5,705 nucleotides of DNA from Alphaproteobacteria bacterium (GTDB lineage: Bacteria; Pseudomonadota; Alphaproteobacteria; WRDZ01). The notes below the pieces were generated by a model. That model saw nothing but the letters and a program-made list of their open reading frames with translations. It made no database searches and was not told the DNA's origin. The stretch is from assembly GCA_009779595.1 (NCBI GenBank), contig WRDZ01000049.1, forward strand, positions 1-5,705, read 5' to 3'. Positions 1 to 5,459 of this stretch are shown in pieces; positions within the stretch are counted from its first letter, which is position 1, and each line of letters begins with the position of its first letter. The position numbers and the translations under genes were made by a program.

Positions 1-655
1 CAACACCCTGGGTCGAGGATATGGCTACGCGCTTGACGTATATCCCCTTGGCGCCCGACGGCTTGGCGCGCAGTATGGCCTGCACGAAAGCCTGGATGTT
101 TTCCTTGATTTCCTTTTCGCCGAAGCTTTTCTTGCCGACGCCCGCATGCACAAGCCCGGCCGCTTCGGCGCGGAACTGCACCTGGCCGGCCTTGGCGTTC
201 TTGACGGCCTGGGCCACGTCCATGGTGACCGTGCCAAGCTTGGGGTTGGGCATAAGGCCGCGCGGGCCAAGCACTTTGGCGACTTTGCCGACCACGCCCA
301 TCATGTCCGGGGTGGTTATGCAGCGGTCGAACTCGATTTTGCCGCCCAGGATAGTGTTGGCAAGGTCGTCTTCGCCGACGATGTCAGCGCCCGCGTCCTT
401 GGCTTCCTGAGCCTTGGCGCCCTTGGCGAACACCGCGACGCGCACGCTTTTGCCCGTGCCGTGCGGCAGGCTGACCAGCCCGCGGACCTGCTGGTCCGAC
501 TTGGTGGTGTCCAGCCCCAGGTTCATCGACACTTCAACGGTTTCGTCGAACTTGGCGTTCGGCGACGACTTAAGGATTTTCACCGCCTCGTCAAGGGTAT
601 AGGTCTTGGCGCGGTCAAATCCGGCATAGGATTTCTTCATTTTTTTCGTAGTCAT
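1..655 (-). CDS. rplA: 50S ribosomal protein L1, C-terminus cut by window edge
   Basis: L1 binds the 23S rRNA L1 stalk, takes part in release of E-site tRNA, and in many bacteria represses translation of its own L11-L1 mRNA. The minus-strand frame is open from 655 to the edge and gives 218 residues. It begins MTTKKMKKSYAGFDRAKTYT and contains the L1 signatures TTPDMMGVVGKVAKVLGPRG and LMPNPKLGTVT. The last visible residues, GIYVKRVAISSTQGV, match the last strand of the family, so only about 10-15 residues of a usual 230-235 are missing. The ATG at 655 is preferred over the in-frame ATG at 640 because a GGAGG (664-668) lies 8 bases before it. That site is inside the end of rplK, whose stop is only 3 bases upstream, so the two genes are probably translationally coupled. 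The identification is firm. Confidence 0.97.
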   Translation of the reverse strand, partial: MTTKKMKKSYAGFDRAKTYTLDEAVKILKSSPNAKFDETVEVSMNLGLDTTKSDQQVRGLVSLPHGTGKSVRVAVFAKGAKAQEAKDAGADIVGEDDLANTILGGKIEFDRCITTPDMMGVVGKVAKVLGPRGLMPNPKLGTVTMDVAQAVKNAKAGQVQFRAEAAGLVHAGVGKKSFGEKEIKENIQAFVQAILRAKPSGAKGIYVKRVAISSTQGV

Positions 656-658
656 TTC

Positions 659-1090
659 CTAGCCCTCCACCACTTCAACGCCCATTGAGCGCGCCTGCCC
701 TTCCACCATGGCCATCGCGGCCTCGACGGTGTCGCAGTTCATGTCCGCCATCTTCTGCGAGGCGATTTCCTTTATCTGCGGCTTCGTTATCTTGCCGGCT
801 TTCTTGCGGCCGGGTTCGGCCCCGCCTTTATCCAAACCGGCGGCTTTCTTGATAAGGAAGCTTACCGGCGGCAGCTTGGTGACGAACGAGAACGTGCGGT
901 CCGCGAACGCCGTTATGATGACGGGGACGGGGACGCCGGGCTCTATCTTCTGGGTGGCCGCGTTGAAAGCTTTGCAGAATTCCATGATGTTCAAGCCGCG
1001 CTGGCCCAACGCAGGGCCGACCGGGGGCGAGGGGTTGGCCTTGCCCGCCGGGATTTGCAGCTTTATGTATCCCAATACTTTTTTTGCCAT
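659..1090 (-). CDS. rplK: 50S ribosomal protein L11
   Basis: L11 sits at the GTPase-associated centre of the large subunit, binding 23S rRNA with its C-terminal domain and contacting factors with its N-terminal domain. The 143-residue product is of normal length (about 141-142). MAKKVLGYIKLQIPAGKANP and PSPPVGPALGQRGLNIMEFC match the family closely, including the prolines of the thiopeptide-binding face near residues 22-26. The RNA-binding half (about 75-143) ends DTVEAAMAMVEGQARSMG. The ATG at 1090 has an AGGAGAG Shine-Dalgarno 5 bases upstream; an ATG four bases earlier is out of frame. In E. coli, L11 (relC) is required for ribosome-dependent RelA activation, a functional link to the rel gene in this window. 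It lies between nusG (77-base spacer holding a hairpin) and rplA (3-base spacer). Confidence 0.98.
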   Translation of the reverse strand: MAKKVLGYIKLQIPAGKANPSPPVGPALGQRGLNIMEFCKAFNAATQKIEPGVPVPVIITAFADRTFSFVTKLPPVSFLIKKAAGLDKGGAEPGRKKAGKITKPQIKEIASQKMADMNCDTVEAAMAMVEGQARSMGVEVVEG

Positions 1091-1114
1091 TCATTCTCTC
1101 CTTTTCTAAGGTTT

Positions 1115-1152
1115 GGCGGTGATAAGCGGGAGTATGGCTTTTCCCTGCCGCC
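1115..1152 (-). promoter_or_regulatory. Hairpin in nusG-rplK spacer, candidate L1 autoregulatory site
   Basis: The transcript can form an outer stem GGCGG/CCGCC (1148-1152 with 1115-1119) and an inner stem GGGA/UCCC (1142-1145 with 1128-1131). They are separated by an asymmetric internal loop of 2 bases on the 5' side and 8 on the 3' side. A short stem, lopsided internal loop and second stem is the general layout of L1-binding mRNA sites, which mimic the L1 stalk of 23S rRNA. It lies just before rplK, where L1 control acts in E. coli. The loop sequence (GCUUAUCA) does not obviously match the known L1 contact bases, so the structure is seen and the function is inferred. Confidence 0.3.
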
Positions 1153-1167
1153 GACAGCTGTTAAAAA

Positions 1168-1707
1168 CTATATTTTCTCGACCTGCGAAAACTCCAATTC
1201 AACGGGGGTGGCGCGGCCGAATATCGACACCGACACTTTCAGGCGGGACTTGGACGGGTCCACATCCTCGACCGAACCGGTGAACGTTGCGAACGGACCG
1301 TCGGTCACGCGGACCTGCTCGCCCACTTCGAAGACTATGCTGCTGCTTTGCTTGCCTACGCCCTCGGCGACCTGTTTCAAGATGCGTTCGGCTTCGGTGT
1401 CGGTGATTGGCATGGGCTTGTCGCGGTTGCCAAGGAAGCCAAGCACTTTGGGGGTTTTCTTTATAAGGTGCCAGACCTGGTCTTCCATCACGGCCTTGAC
1501 CAGCACATAGCCGGGGAAGAACTTGCGCTCGGACACGACTTTGGCGTTCCCCTTAAGCTCGGTGACCGACTCGGTGGGCAGAAGGACTTCCTGAAGCTTG
1601 TCCTCAAGATTCTTGGTTTCTATCTGTTCTTTCAGGCTTTCAACGACCTTTTTTTCACATCCGGACTGGACGTTGACAACATACCATTTGGCGCTTGCGG
1701 ACGTCAT
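1168..1707 (-). CDS. nusG: Transcription termination/antitermination factor NusG
   Basis: NusG binds the RNA polymerase clamp through its NGN domain, promotes elongation, and through its KOW domain contacts Rho or ribosomal protein S10. The 179-residue product fits the usual 175-185. The NGN domain covers roughly residues 5-115, with KWYVVNVQSGCEKKV at the start and the signature ERKFFPGYVLVKAVM near 60-75. The KOW domain begins near residue 125 with FEVGEQVRVTDGPFATFTG. The ATG at 1707 follows the secE stop by one base, and the GGGGGA ending secE serves as ribosome binding site, so translation is coupled. Being directly after secE and before rplK is the usual bacterial order. Nothing looks damaged. 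Confidence 0.98.
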   Translation of the reverse strand: MTSASAKWYVVNVQSGCEKKVVESLKEQIETKNLEDKLQEVLLPTESVTELKGNAKVVSERKFFPGYVLVKAVMEDQVWHLIKKTPKVLGFLGNRDKPMPITDTEAERILKQVAEGVGKQSSSIVFEVGEQVRVTDGPFATFTGSVEDVDPSKSRLKVSVSIFGRATPVELEFSQVEKI

Positions 1708-1708
1708 T

Positions 1709-1906
1709 TTATCCCCCGAATTTCATTATTAGGTTGACCGCGAACATCAGAACCGTATCCATCAGGAACAGCATAAAAGCGCCAAGCGCCGATATTACGG
1801 CGACGGCGACGGCGACCTTCAGGATTTCGGGCCTTTGCGGCCACACGACTCTGCTGACTTCTTGGCGAACCTGCCTTAAAAATGCAACCGGATTTAAAAC
1901 TTTCAT
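1709..1906 (-). CDS. secE: Preprotein translocase subunit SecE
   Basis: SecE is the small essential clamp subunit of the SecYEG channel in the inner membrane. The 65-residue product is the short, single-span form found in most bacteria (E. coli has a three-span form). Residues 1-28 form the amphipathic cytoplasmic helix with the family signature QVRQEVSRVVWPQRPEILK. Residues about 29-58 form the one transmembrane helix. The ATG at 1906 is supported by AAGGCGG ending 9 bases upstream. That sequence lies between six A and six U in the transcript, so it could sit in the loop of a weak A/U hairpin (1910-1926). The gene starts only 31 bases after tRNA-Trp and ends 1 base before nusG, implying one transcript. 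Confidence 0.96.
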   Translation of the reverse strand: MKVLNPVAFLRQVRQEVSRVVWPQRPEILKVAVAVAVISALGAFMLFLMDTVLMFAVNLIMKFGG

Positions 1907-1937
1907 TACAAAAAACCGCCTTTTTTCAATCTGTTAT

Positions 1938-2013
1938 TGGCAGGGGTGGAAGGGATCGAACCCTCAGCCCTCGGTTTTGGAGACCGATACTCTACCAATT
2001 GAGCTACACCCCT
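1938..2013 (-). tRNA. tRNA-Trp (anticodon CCA)
   Basis: A complete cloverleaf reads on the minus strand from 2013 to 1938. The acceptor stem is AGGGGTG/CACCCCT. The D arm is GCTC/GAGT with AATTGGTA in the loop. The anticodon stem is TCGGT/ACCGA with loop CTCCAAA, placing anticodon CCA at 1980-1978. The variable loop has 5 bases and the T arm is GAGGG/CCTTC around TTCGATC. The discriminator is G (1941) and the 3' CCA is encoded (1940-1938). Every stem pairs, with wobbles only in the D and T stems. It leads the secE-nusG-rplK-rplA unit, a common bacterial arrangement, and must be cut from that transcript by RNase P and 3' nucleases. Confidence 0.98.
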
Positions 2014-2108
2014 ATGACCCAACCACTAAAGACCCGGCATGCGTAACCGTTTGATTATTCACAATTTTTACGTCCTTGCACACCGCTGTCCCACAAAGCA
2101 ACACTGCT

Positions 2109-2137
2109 ATGATACTAAAAAACCGGATAAATTGCAA
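2109..2137 (-). promoter_or_regulatory. Candidate sigma70 promoter for tRNA-Trp-secE-nusG-rplK-rplA
   Basis: On the minus strand, TTGCAA (2137-2132, 4/6 to the -35 consensus) and TATCAT (2114-2109, 5/6 to the -10 consensus) are separated by exactly 17 bases. Initiation would fall near 2102, leaving a leader of about 90 bases before the tRNA. The DNA just upstream is A/T-rich, as expected for a stable-RNA promoter UP region. No other pair in the spacer scores as well by eye. There is no experimental support in the sequence itself. Confidence 0.5.
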
Positions 2138-2229
2138 GCACAAAAATTATTTTTTGGTTAACGTCCGGCCTGACGACGCTTATCGTTATAAATCAACGCG
2201 TTATATCCGGCATGCGGAATGTCCGGGGC

Positions 2230-2260
2230 AAACTTGCGACTTTTGTGGAAAACTTGCGAC
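2230..2260 (+). repeat. Direct repeat of AAACTTGCGAC, 20-base period
   Basis: Two identical 11-base copies sit at 2230-2240 and 2250-2260, their starts 20 bases apart, close to two helical turns. The 9 bases between them read TTTTGTGGA; with the first two bases of the second copy, the opposite strand gives TTTTCCACA, which fits the relaxed DnaA box TTWTNCACA. The spacing suggests paired binding sites on one DNA face, but no binding protein can be named. Confidence 0.6.
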
Positions 2261-2321
2261 ATTCGGCGAAAAAGGGTTAATTTGCGTTTTCGCCGATTTC
2301 CTGTCAAGAGGAAAAGTGAGG

Positions 2322-2453
2322 GGCGCTGTCCGCCCGTGCAAGCGCCAAAGCGAGCCGAAAGCTCGCGACGCGCGCCGCCTATGGGCGGGCGGACGCGCGT
2401 GTCTTGCAGACCGCCTGGCAGTGCCGCTTCGCGGCAGGTTATCTATTTAACCT
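2322..2453. repeat. Cluster of five hairpins downstream of acpS
   Basis: Five inverted repeats follow one another. GGCGCT/AGCGCC is at 2322-2346 (13-base loop). GCGAGC/GCTCGC is at 2350-2366 (5-base loop). ACGCGCG-CCGCC pairs with GGCGG-CGCGCGT at 2368-2400 (12 pairs, one bulged A, 8-base loop). TGCCGC/GCGGCA is at 2422-2436 (3-base loop). AGGTTA/TAACCT is at 2436-2453 (6-base loop). All pairings are perfect apart from the bulge. Read as acpS 3' mRNA, they could protect or terminate the transcript, although only the second is followed by even three T residues. Part of the block recurs at 5531-5561. Confidence 0.75.
2338..2398 (+). repeat. Intergenic repeat, long copy
   Basis: The 18 bases GCAAGCGCCAAAGCGAGC (2338-2355) and the 12 bases GGGCGGACGCGC (2387-2398) are both found exactly, in the same order and orientation, at 5531-5548 and 5550-5561. 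Here 31 bases lie between the blocks and complete two hairpins; in the other copy a single T takes their place. GTG follows both copies, after one extra C in the short one. This looks like a dispersed, palindrome-rich intergenic element of the REP or MITE kind, though two copies cannot define a family. Confidence 0.65.
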
Positions 2454-2454
2454 A

Positions 2455-2835
2455 TTACCGCTTTTCAGCCACCGCGAACGCCATTGCCATGCCATCGTCG
2501 TCGGTCAGCGAGATGTGCACCGTGACGCCTTTGGCAATTTCCGCGGCCCGGCCCGAAAACCTGACCACCGGGCGGCCGTTTTCCCCGGTGACTATGCTGA
2601 TATTGGACAGGCCCAGCCGCCATATGCCGATGCCCAAAGCTTTGCCAACGGCCTCTTTGCCGGCCCAGCGCTTGGCCAGCGTGCCGTAGAACTTTTCGTC
2701 GCTGCCCGAGCGGCTACGGGCGATTTCCAGCTCGTCCTTCGAAAACACGCGGGCCAGGAACCTGTCGCCCCAGCGCATTGCCAAATCCCGCACCCGCCCG
2801 GTTTTAACAATATCGCTGCCGATTCCGGTTATCAT
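2455..2835 (-). CDS. acpS: Holo-[acyl-carrier-protein] synthase
   Basis: AcpS moves 4'-phosphopantetheine from coenzyme A to the serine of acyl carrier protein, making it competent for fatty acid synthesis in the cytoplasm. The 126-residue product matches the usual 120-135. The N-terminal strand MITGIGSDIV carries the metal-binding aspartate (D8). The second signature, YGTLAKRWAGKEAVGKALG, carries K60 and E61. The end reads VHISLTDDDGMAMAFAVAE, where many bacteria have SLSH; I believe SLTD-type endings occur in alphaproteobacteria, but have not checked. The ATG at 2835 overlaps the rel stop as ATGA, and no strong Shine-Dalgarno precedes it, so translation probably depends on ribosomes finishing rel. 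Some alphaproteobacteria have pyrE or pdxJ between these genes; here nothing intervenes. Confidence 0.96.
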   Translation of the reverse strand: MITGIGSDIVKTGRVRDLAMRWGDRFLARVFSKDELEIARSRSGSDEKFYGTLAKRWAGKEAVGKALGIGIWRLGLSNISIVTGENGRPVVRFSGRAAEIAKGVTVHISLTDDDGMAMAFAVAEKR

Positions 2836-4994
2836 TGGTCCAGCACCCTGTCAACCGAAGCCGTAAGCGAGGACGAGCGCAACGCCGCGATGACGTTCTG
2901 CAGGTGCGAGGTGTCTTTGACCTCGACGTCGACAAGCATATCGATATAGGCCGAGGATTTGTCCAGCACGATAAGGTTGCTGATATTGCCGCCGGACCTG
3001 GCTATTTCCACGCTAAGCATGCCCAGCGTTCCAGGAGCGTTGCTCATGCACAGCTTCAGCCTGGCCGTGCTTTGGCCGCCGGCGCACGAGGGGTCCCAGT
3101 CTATGGTCATAAGCCTTTCCGGAGTCCCCGCATACACCGCCAGCTGCTTGCATTCGGTGTTGTGTATGGTTATTCCCCTGCCGGTGTTGATGACCCCGAC
3201 AATGGAATCCCCGGGCACCGGGTGGCAGCATCTGGCGTACGAGAACTTCATGCCGGCGATAAGGCCAAGTATCGGGGACTTCTTTTTGCCGTCGTCCTGC
3301 TTGGGCGCCTTTTTCTGGCGCCGGCGCGAACTTCCCAGGCCCAGCGCGTCCGCTATCCTTCCCAGGACCTTGCCGTGGCGCGGAAACAGAAGGTTCGCGA
3401 TGTCTTCGGAACTGCGGCCGCCTATGGCGATGTCCACATACACGTCCTCTATCTTGGTGTACTTGATTTTCTGCAGGCCGGCTTCGACCACGCGGTCAGA
3501 CGGCTCTTCCCCGAGGAGCTTGATGCGGTTGAACAAAGCCGTGCGCCCGATGTCTATGTTCTTTTCGCGCTCGTGCTCGCGCAGGAAGCGGCGGACAGCG
3601 GCCTTGGCCTTGGCGGTGACGGCCAGGCGCTCCCACTCGGCCGAGGGGTTGGCGGCCTTGCCGGTCATTATTTCCACCTGGTCGCCGTTCTGCAGGGTCG
3701 TGCGCAGCGGGCGCATGGCCCCGTTTATCTTGGCCCCGATGCAGCGGTTGCCCACGCCCGAGTGGACCGCATATGCGAAATCGATGGGGGTCGCGCCCAC
3801 GGGAAGGGTTATAAGCTCGCCCTTTGGGGTAAAGCAGAACACCTGGTCCTTGTACATTTCCAGCTTGGTGGCTTCCATGAACTCGTCGCTGTCCTTGGAC
3901 TGGGCCATAAGGTCGATAAGCTCGCGCAGCCATTTGAAGTTTTCCTGCCCCGAGCCGCCCTGCTTGTAAACCCAGTGGGAGGCGGCCCCATACTCGTTCT
4001 GGTGGTGCATTTCGCGGGTGCGTATCTGGACCTCGATGCGCTGCTTTTCAGGGCCGATGACATAGGTGTGTATGGACTTGTACCCGTTGGGCTTGGGTGT
4101 GGATATGTAGTCGTCGTATTCGGACGGGACCATCTGGTAGCGGGTGTGGACCACCCCAAGGGCGTGATAGCAGTCCTTGACCGAATCGACGATTATGCGG
4201 AACGCCACCACGTCGCCAAGCTGTTCGAACGACGAGTTCTTGCGCTGCATCTTGTGCCATACCGAATACGCGGACTTCACGCGCCCGGATATTTCGGCGG
4301 CCACGTCCTGGTCGGCCAGGTCTTCCTTCAGCTGGACAACGATGCGCCGCACCAAGCCGCCGTCCCGGTTGGTTATGGTGTCCAGCCGCGCCTTTATGGA
4401 CTGGCATATCTCGGGGTGCAGGGTTTCGAAGGCTATCTCCTCGAACTCGGAATGCATGCGCGCAAGGCCGATGCGCTCGGCCAGTTTCGAGTATATGTCC
4501 GACGTTTCCTTGGCGACGCGGCGGCGCTTTTCCTCGGCCACGTTCTTCAGCTGGCGCATGTTGTGCAGCCTGTCGGCCAGCTTGACCAGCAGCACGCGGA
4601 TGTCCTTGCTGGTGGCAAGCACCAGCTTGCGGAAGTTCTCGGCCTGGCGCGAGTGCCTGGCCACGGATTCGTCGAATACCGAAAGCTTGGTAAGACCGTC
4701 CACTATGTCGGCCACAAGCCAGCCGAATTCAAGGCGTATCTGCTGGACCGAGGCTTTGCAGTCCTCGACCGTGTCGTGCAGCAGCGCGGCGATTATGCAC
4801 ACCGAGTCCAGCCTGTATTCGGCAAGTATCTGGGCCACGCCCACGGGGTGGGTGAAATACGGTTCAAGCGTGGATTCGCGCAGCTGGCCCTTGTGGCATT
4901 CAAGCGCGAAGTCGTACGCGCGGCCGATGTTGTTCACGTCGGCGTTGCCGTCGTATTGCCTTACCTGCGCTATCAATTCTTCCTTGGTAAGCAT
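2832..4994 (-). CDS. rel: Bifunctional (p)ppGpp synthetase/hydrolase, Rel/SpoT type
   Basis: This enzyme transfers pyrophosphate from ATP to GDP or GTP to make the alarmone (p)ppGpp, and removes it again. The 720-residue product has the full long-RSH layout. The HD hydrolase domain (about 25-180) has H49-P50, H73-D74 with E77-D78, and D141-N145 in ADRLHNMRQL. The synthetase domain (about 240-345) has GDVVAFRIIV, STPKPNGYKSIHT (298-310) and IEVQIRT (320-326). A TGS domain covers about 385-450, a zinc-finger-like segment has ARCCHPVPGD (C589, C590, H591) and C615, and an ACT domain fills about 643-720. The intact HD residues argue for hydrolase activity. Oddly, the synthetase charge motif is E292-Y-D-D295 rather than the RxKD expected of bifunctional enzymes. 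The ATG at 4994 lies 50 bases after rpoZ with only a weak Shine-Dalgarno. rel or spoT are equally fair names. Confidence 0.96.
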   Translation of the reverse strand: MLTKEELIAQVRQYDGNADVNNIGRAYDFALECHKGQLRESTLEPYFTHPVGVAQILAEYRLDSVCIIAALLHDTVEDCKASVQQIRLEFGWLVADIVDGLTKLSVFDESVARHSRQAENFRKLVLATSKDIRVLLVKLADRLHNMRQLKNVAEEKRRRVAKETSDIYSKLAERIGLARMHSEFEEIAFETLHPEICQSIKARLDTITNRDGGLVRRIVVQLKEDLADQDVAAEISGRVKSAYSVWHKMQRKNSSFEQLGDVVAFRIIVDSVKDCYHALGVVHTRYQMVPSEYDDYISTPKPNGYKSIHTYVIGPEKQRIEVQIRTREMHHQNEYGAASHWVYKQGGSGQENFKWLRELIDLMAQSKDSDEFMEATKLEMYKDQVFCFTPKGELITLPVGATPIDFAYAVHSGVGNRCIGAKINGAMRPLRTTLQNGDQVEIMTGKAANPSAEWERLAVTAKAKAAVRRFLREHEREKNIDIGRTALFNRIKLLGEEPSDRVVEAGLQKIKYTKIEDVYVDIAIGGRSSEDIANLLFPRHGKVLGRIADALGLGSSRRRQKKAPKQDDGKKKSPILGLIAGMKFSYARCCHPVPGDSIVGVINTGRGITIHNTECKQLAVYAGTPERLMTIDWDPSCAGGQSTARLKLCMSNAPGTLGMLSVEIARSGGNISNLIVLDKSSAYIDMLVDVEVKDTSHLQNVIAALRSSSLTASVDRVLDQ

Positions 4995-5044
4995 AGCCCG
5001 TCACACGTTAGAAATGGGTTCAAGTGCCGGCGCGCCTGAAGACA

Positions 5045-5413
5045 CTATGGCTGCTCTATGATTTCCATGTCCTGCACGCCGCCAAGTATGGCCTGGTCGG
5101 TGTCCGCGATGCCGGCGAAGTCCTCGCCCGCAAGCTCGCTAAGAGCGTCCTTGACCTCCTGGCTTTCGTTCTCGGTCTGGACAACCGGCTGGCGAGCGCG
5201 CAAAGAGTTCACCAGGCGCTCTTCCAGCTGCCCGGGATTGACCATTCCCTTGCCTATTTCGCGCAGAGCCACGACAGGGTTGCGGTCGTGCTTGCGGTCG
5301 ACCTGAATCTGGGCGCCCGCCCCGATATCGCGCGAACGCCTGGCCGACAAAAGCACCAGGTCGAACTGGTTGGGGATTTTTTCAATGCAATCTTCTATGG
5401 TTATTTTCGTCAT
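5045..5413 (-). CDS. rpoZ: DNA-directed RNA polymerase omega subunit
   Basis: Omega helps fold and hold the beta-prime subunit of RNA polymerase, and in E. coli it forms part of ppGpp site 1. The 122-residue product has the conserved core at the N-terminus: MTKITIEDCIEKIPNQFDLV, then ARRSRDIGAG (residues about 24-33), DRKHDRNPVVALREI and GMVNPGQLEERLVNSL. The acidic tail after residue 75 is poorly conserved, as usual. The frame is open further upstream to 5569, but the extension resembles nothing and crosses the likely promoter, so the ATG at 5413 is chosen. Only a modest AAGG precedes it. The E. coli MAR start is MTK here, so the ppGpp-contacting arginine is a lysine. It leads the rpoZ-rel-acpS unit. 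Confidence 0.96.
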   Translation of the reverse strand: MTKITIEDCIEKIPNQFDLVLLSARRSRDIGAGAQIQVDRKHDRNPVVALREIGKGMVNPGQLEERLVNSLRARQPVVQTENESQEVKDALSELAGEDFAGIADTDQAILGGVQDMEIIEQP

Positions 5414-5459
5414 GCTTGCTGCCTTGTTTGTAAAAAGTTGTCGCCGTATATTCTTGAGG

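Larger units (their letters stand above)
2014..2454. other. 441-base intergenic region between acpS and tRNA-Trp
   Basis: No convincing gene lies here. The left part holds the tRNA-Trp promoter and a TTAACCAA motif. The middle (2195-2260) holds a 17-base motif shared with the rpoZ upstream region and a direct repeat of AAACTTGCGAC at 2230-2240 and 2250-2260. The right part (2322-2453) is a run of GC-rich hairpins that begins 1 base after the acpS stop. A plus-strand frame of 124 codons crosses the region, but it has no ribosome binding site and reads through the hairpins, so I do not call it. The acpS transcript must end here, yet I see no hairpin followed by a clear T tract. Confidence 0.8.

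Noticed and set aside
2243..2251. DnaA-box-like TTTTCCACA (minus strand) as a sign of a replication origin
   Set aside because: A single relaxed match with no cluster of boxes, no clear unwinding region, and no origin-linked genes nearby.
2350..2366. GCGAGC-TTTCG-GCTCGC-TTT read on the minus strand as a terminator of acpS
   Set aside because: Only three T residues follow and then GC-rich sequence resumes, so it does not meet the usual standard for an intrinsic terminator.
2076..2450. 124-codon plus-strand frame with several cysteines (CDFCGK) in the acpS-tRNA-Trp spacer
   Set aside because: It has no ribosome binding site, runs through the hairpin cluster and the dispersed repeat, and has no family resemblance. 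The cysteines come partly from the TTGCGAC repeats.
2835..5039. 734-codon open frame on the plus strand, antisense to rel
   Set aside because: It mirrors rel almost exactly, shows no recognisable domain, and is rich in His, Val, Gly and Ala as expected for the complement of a GC-rich gene. The rel frame has every family motif.
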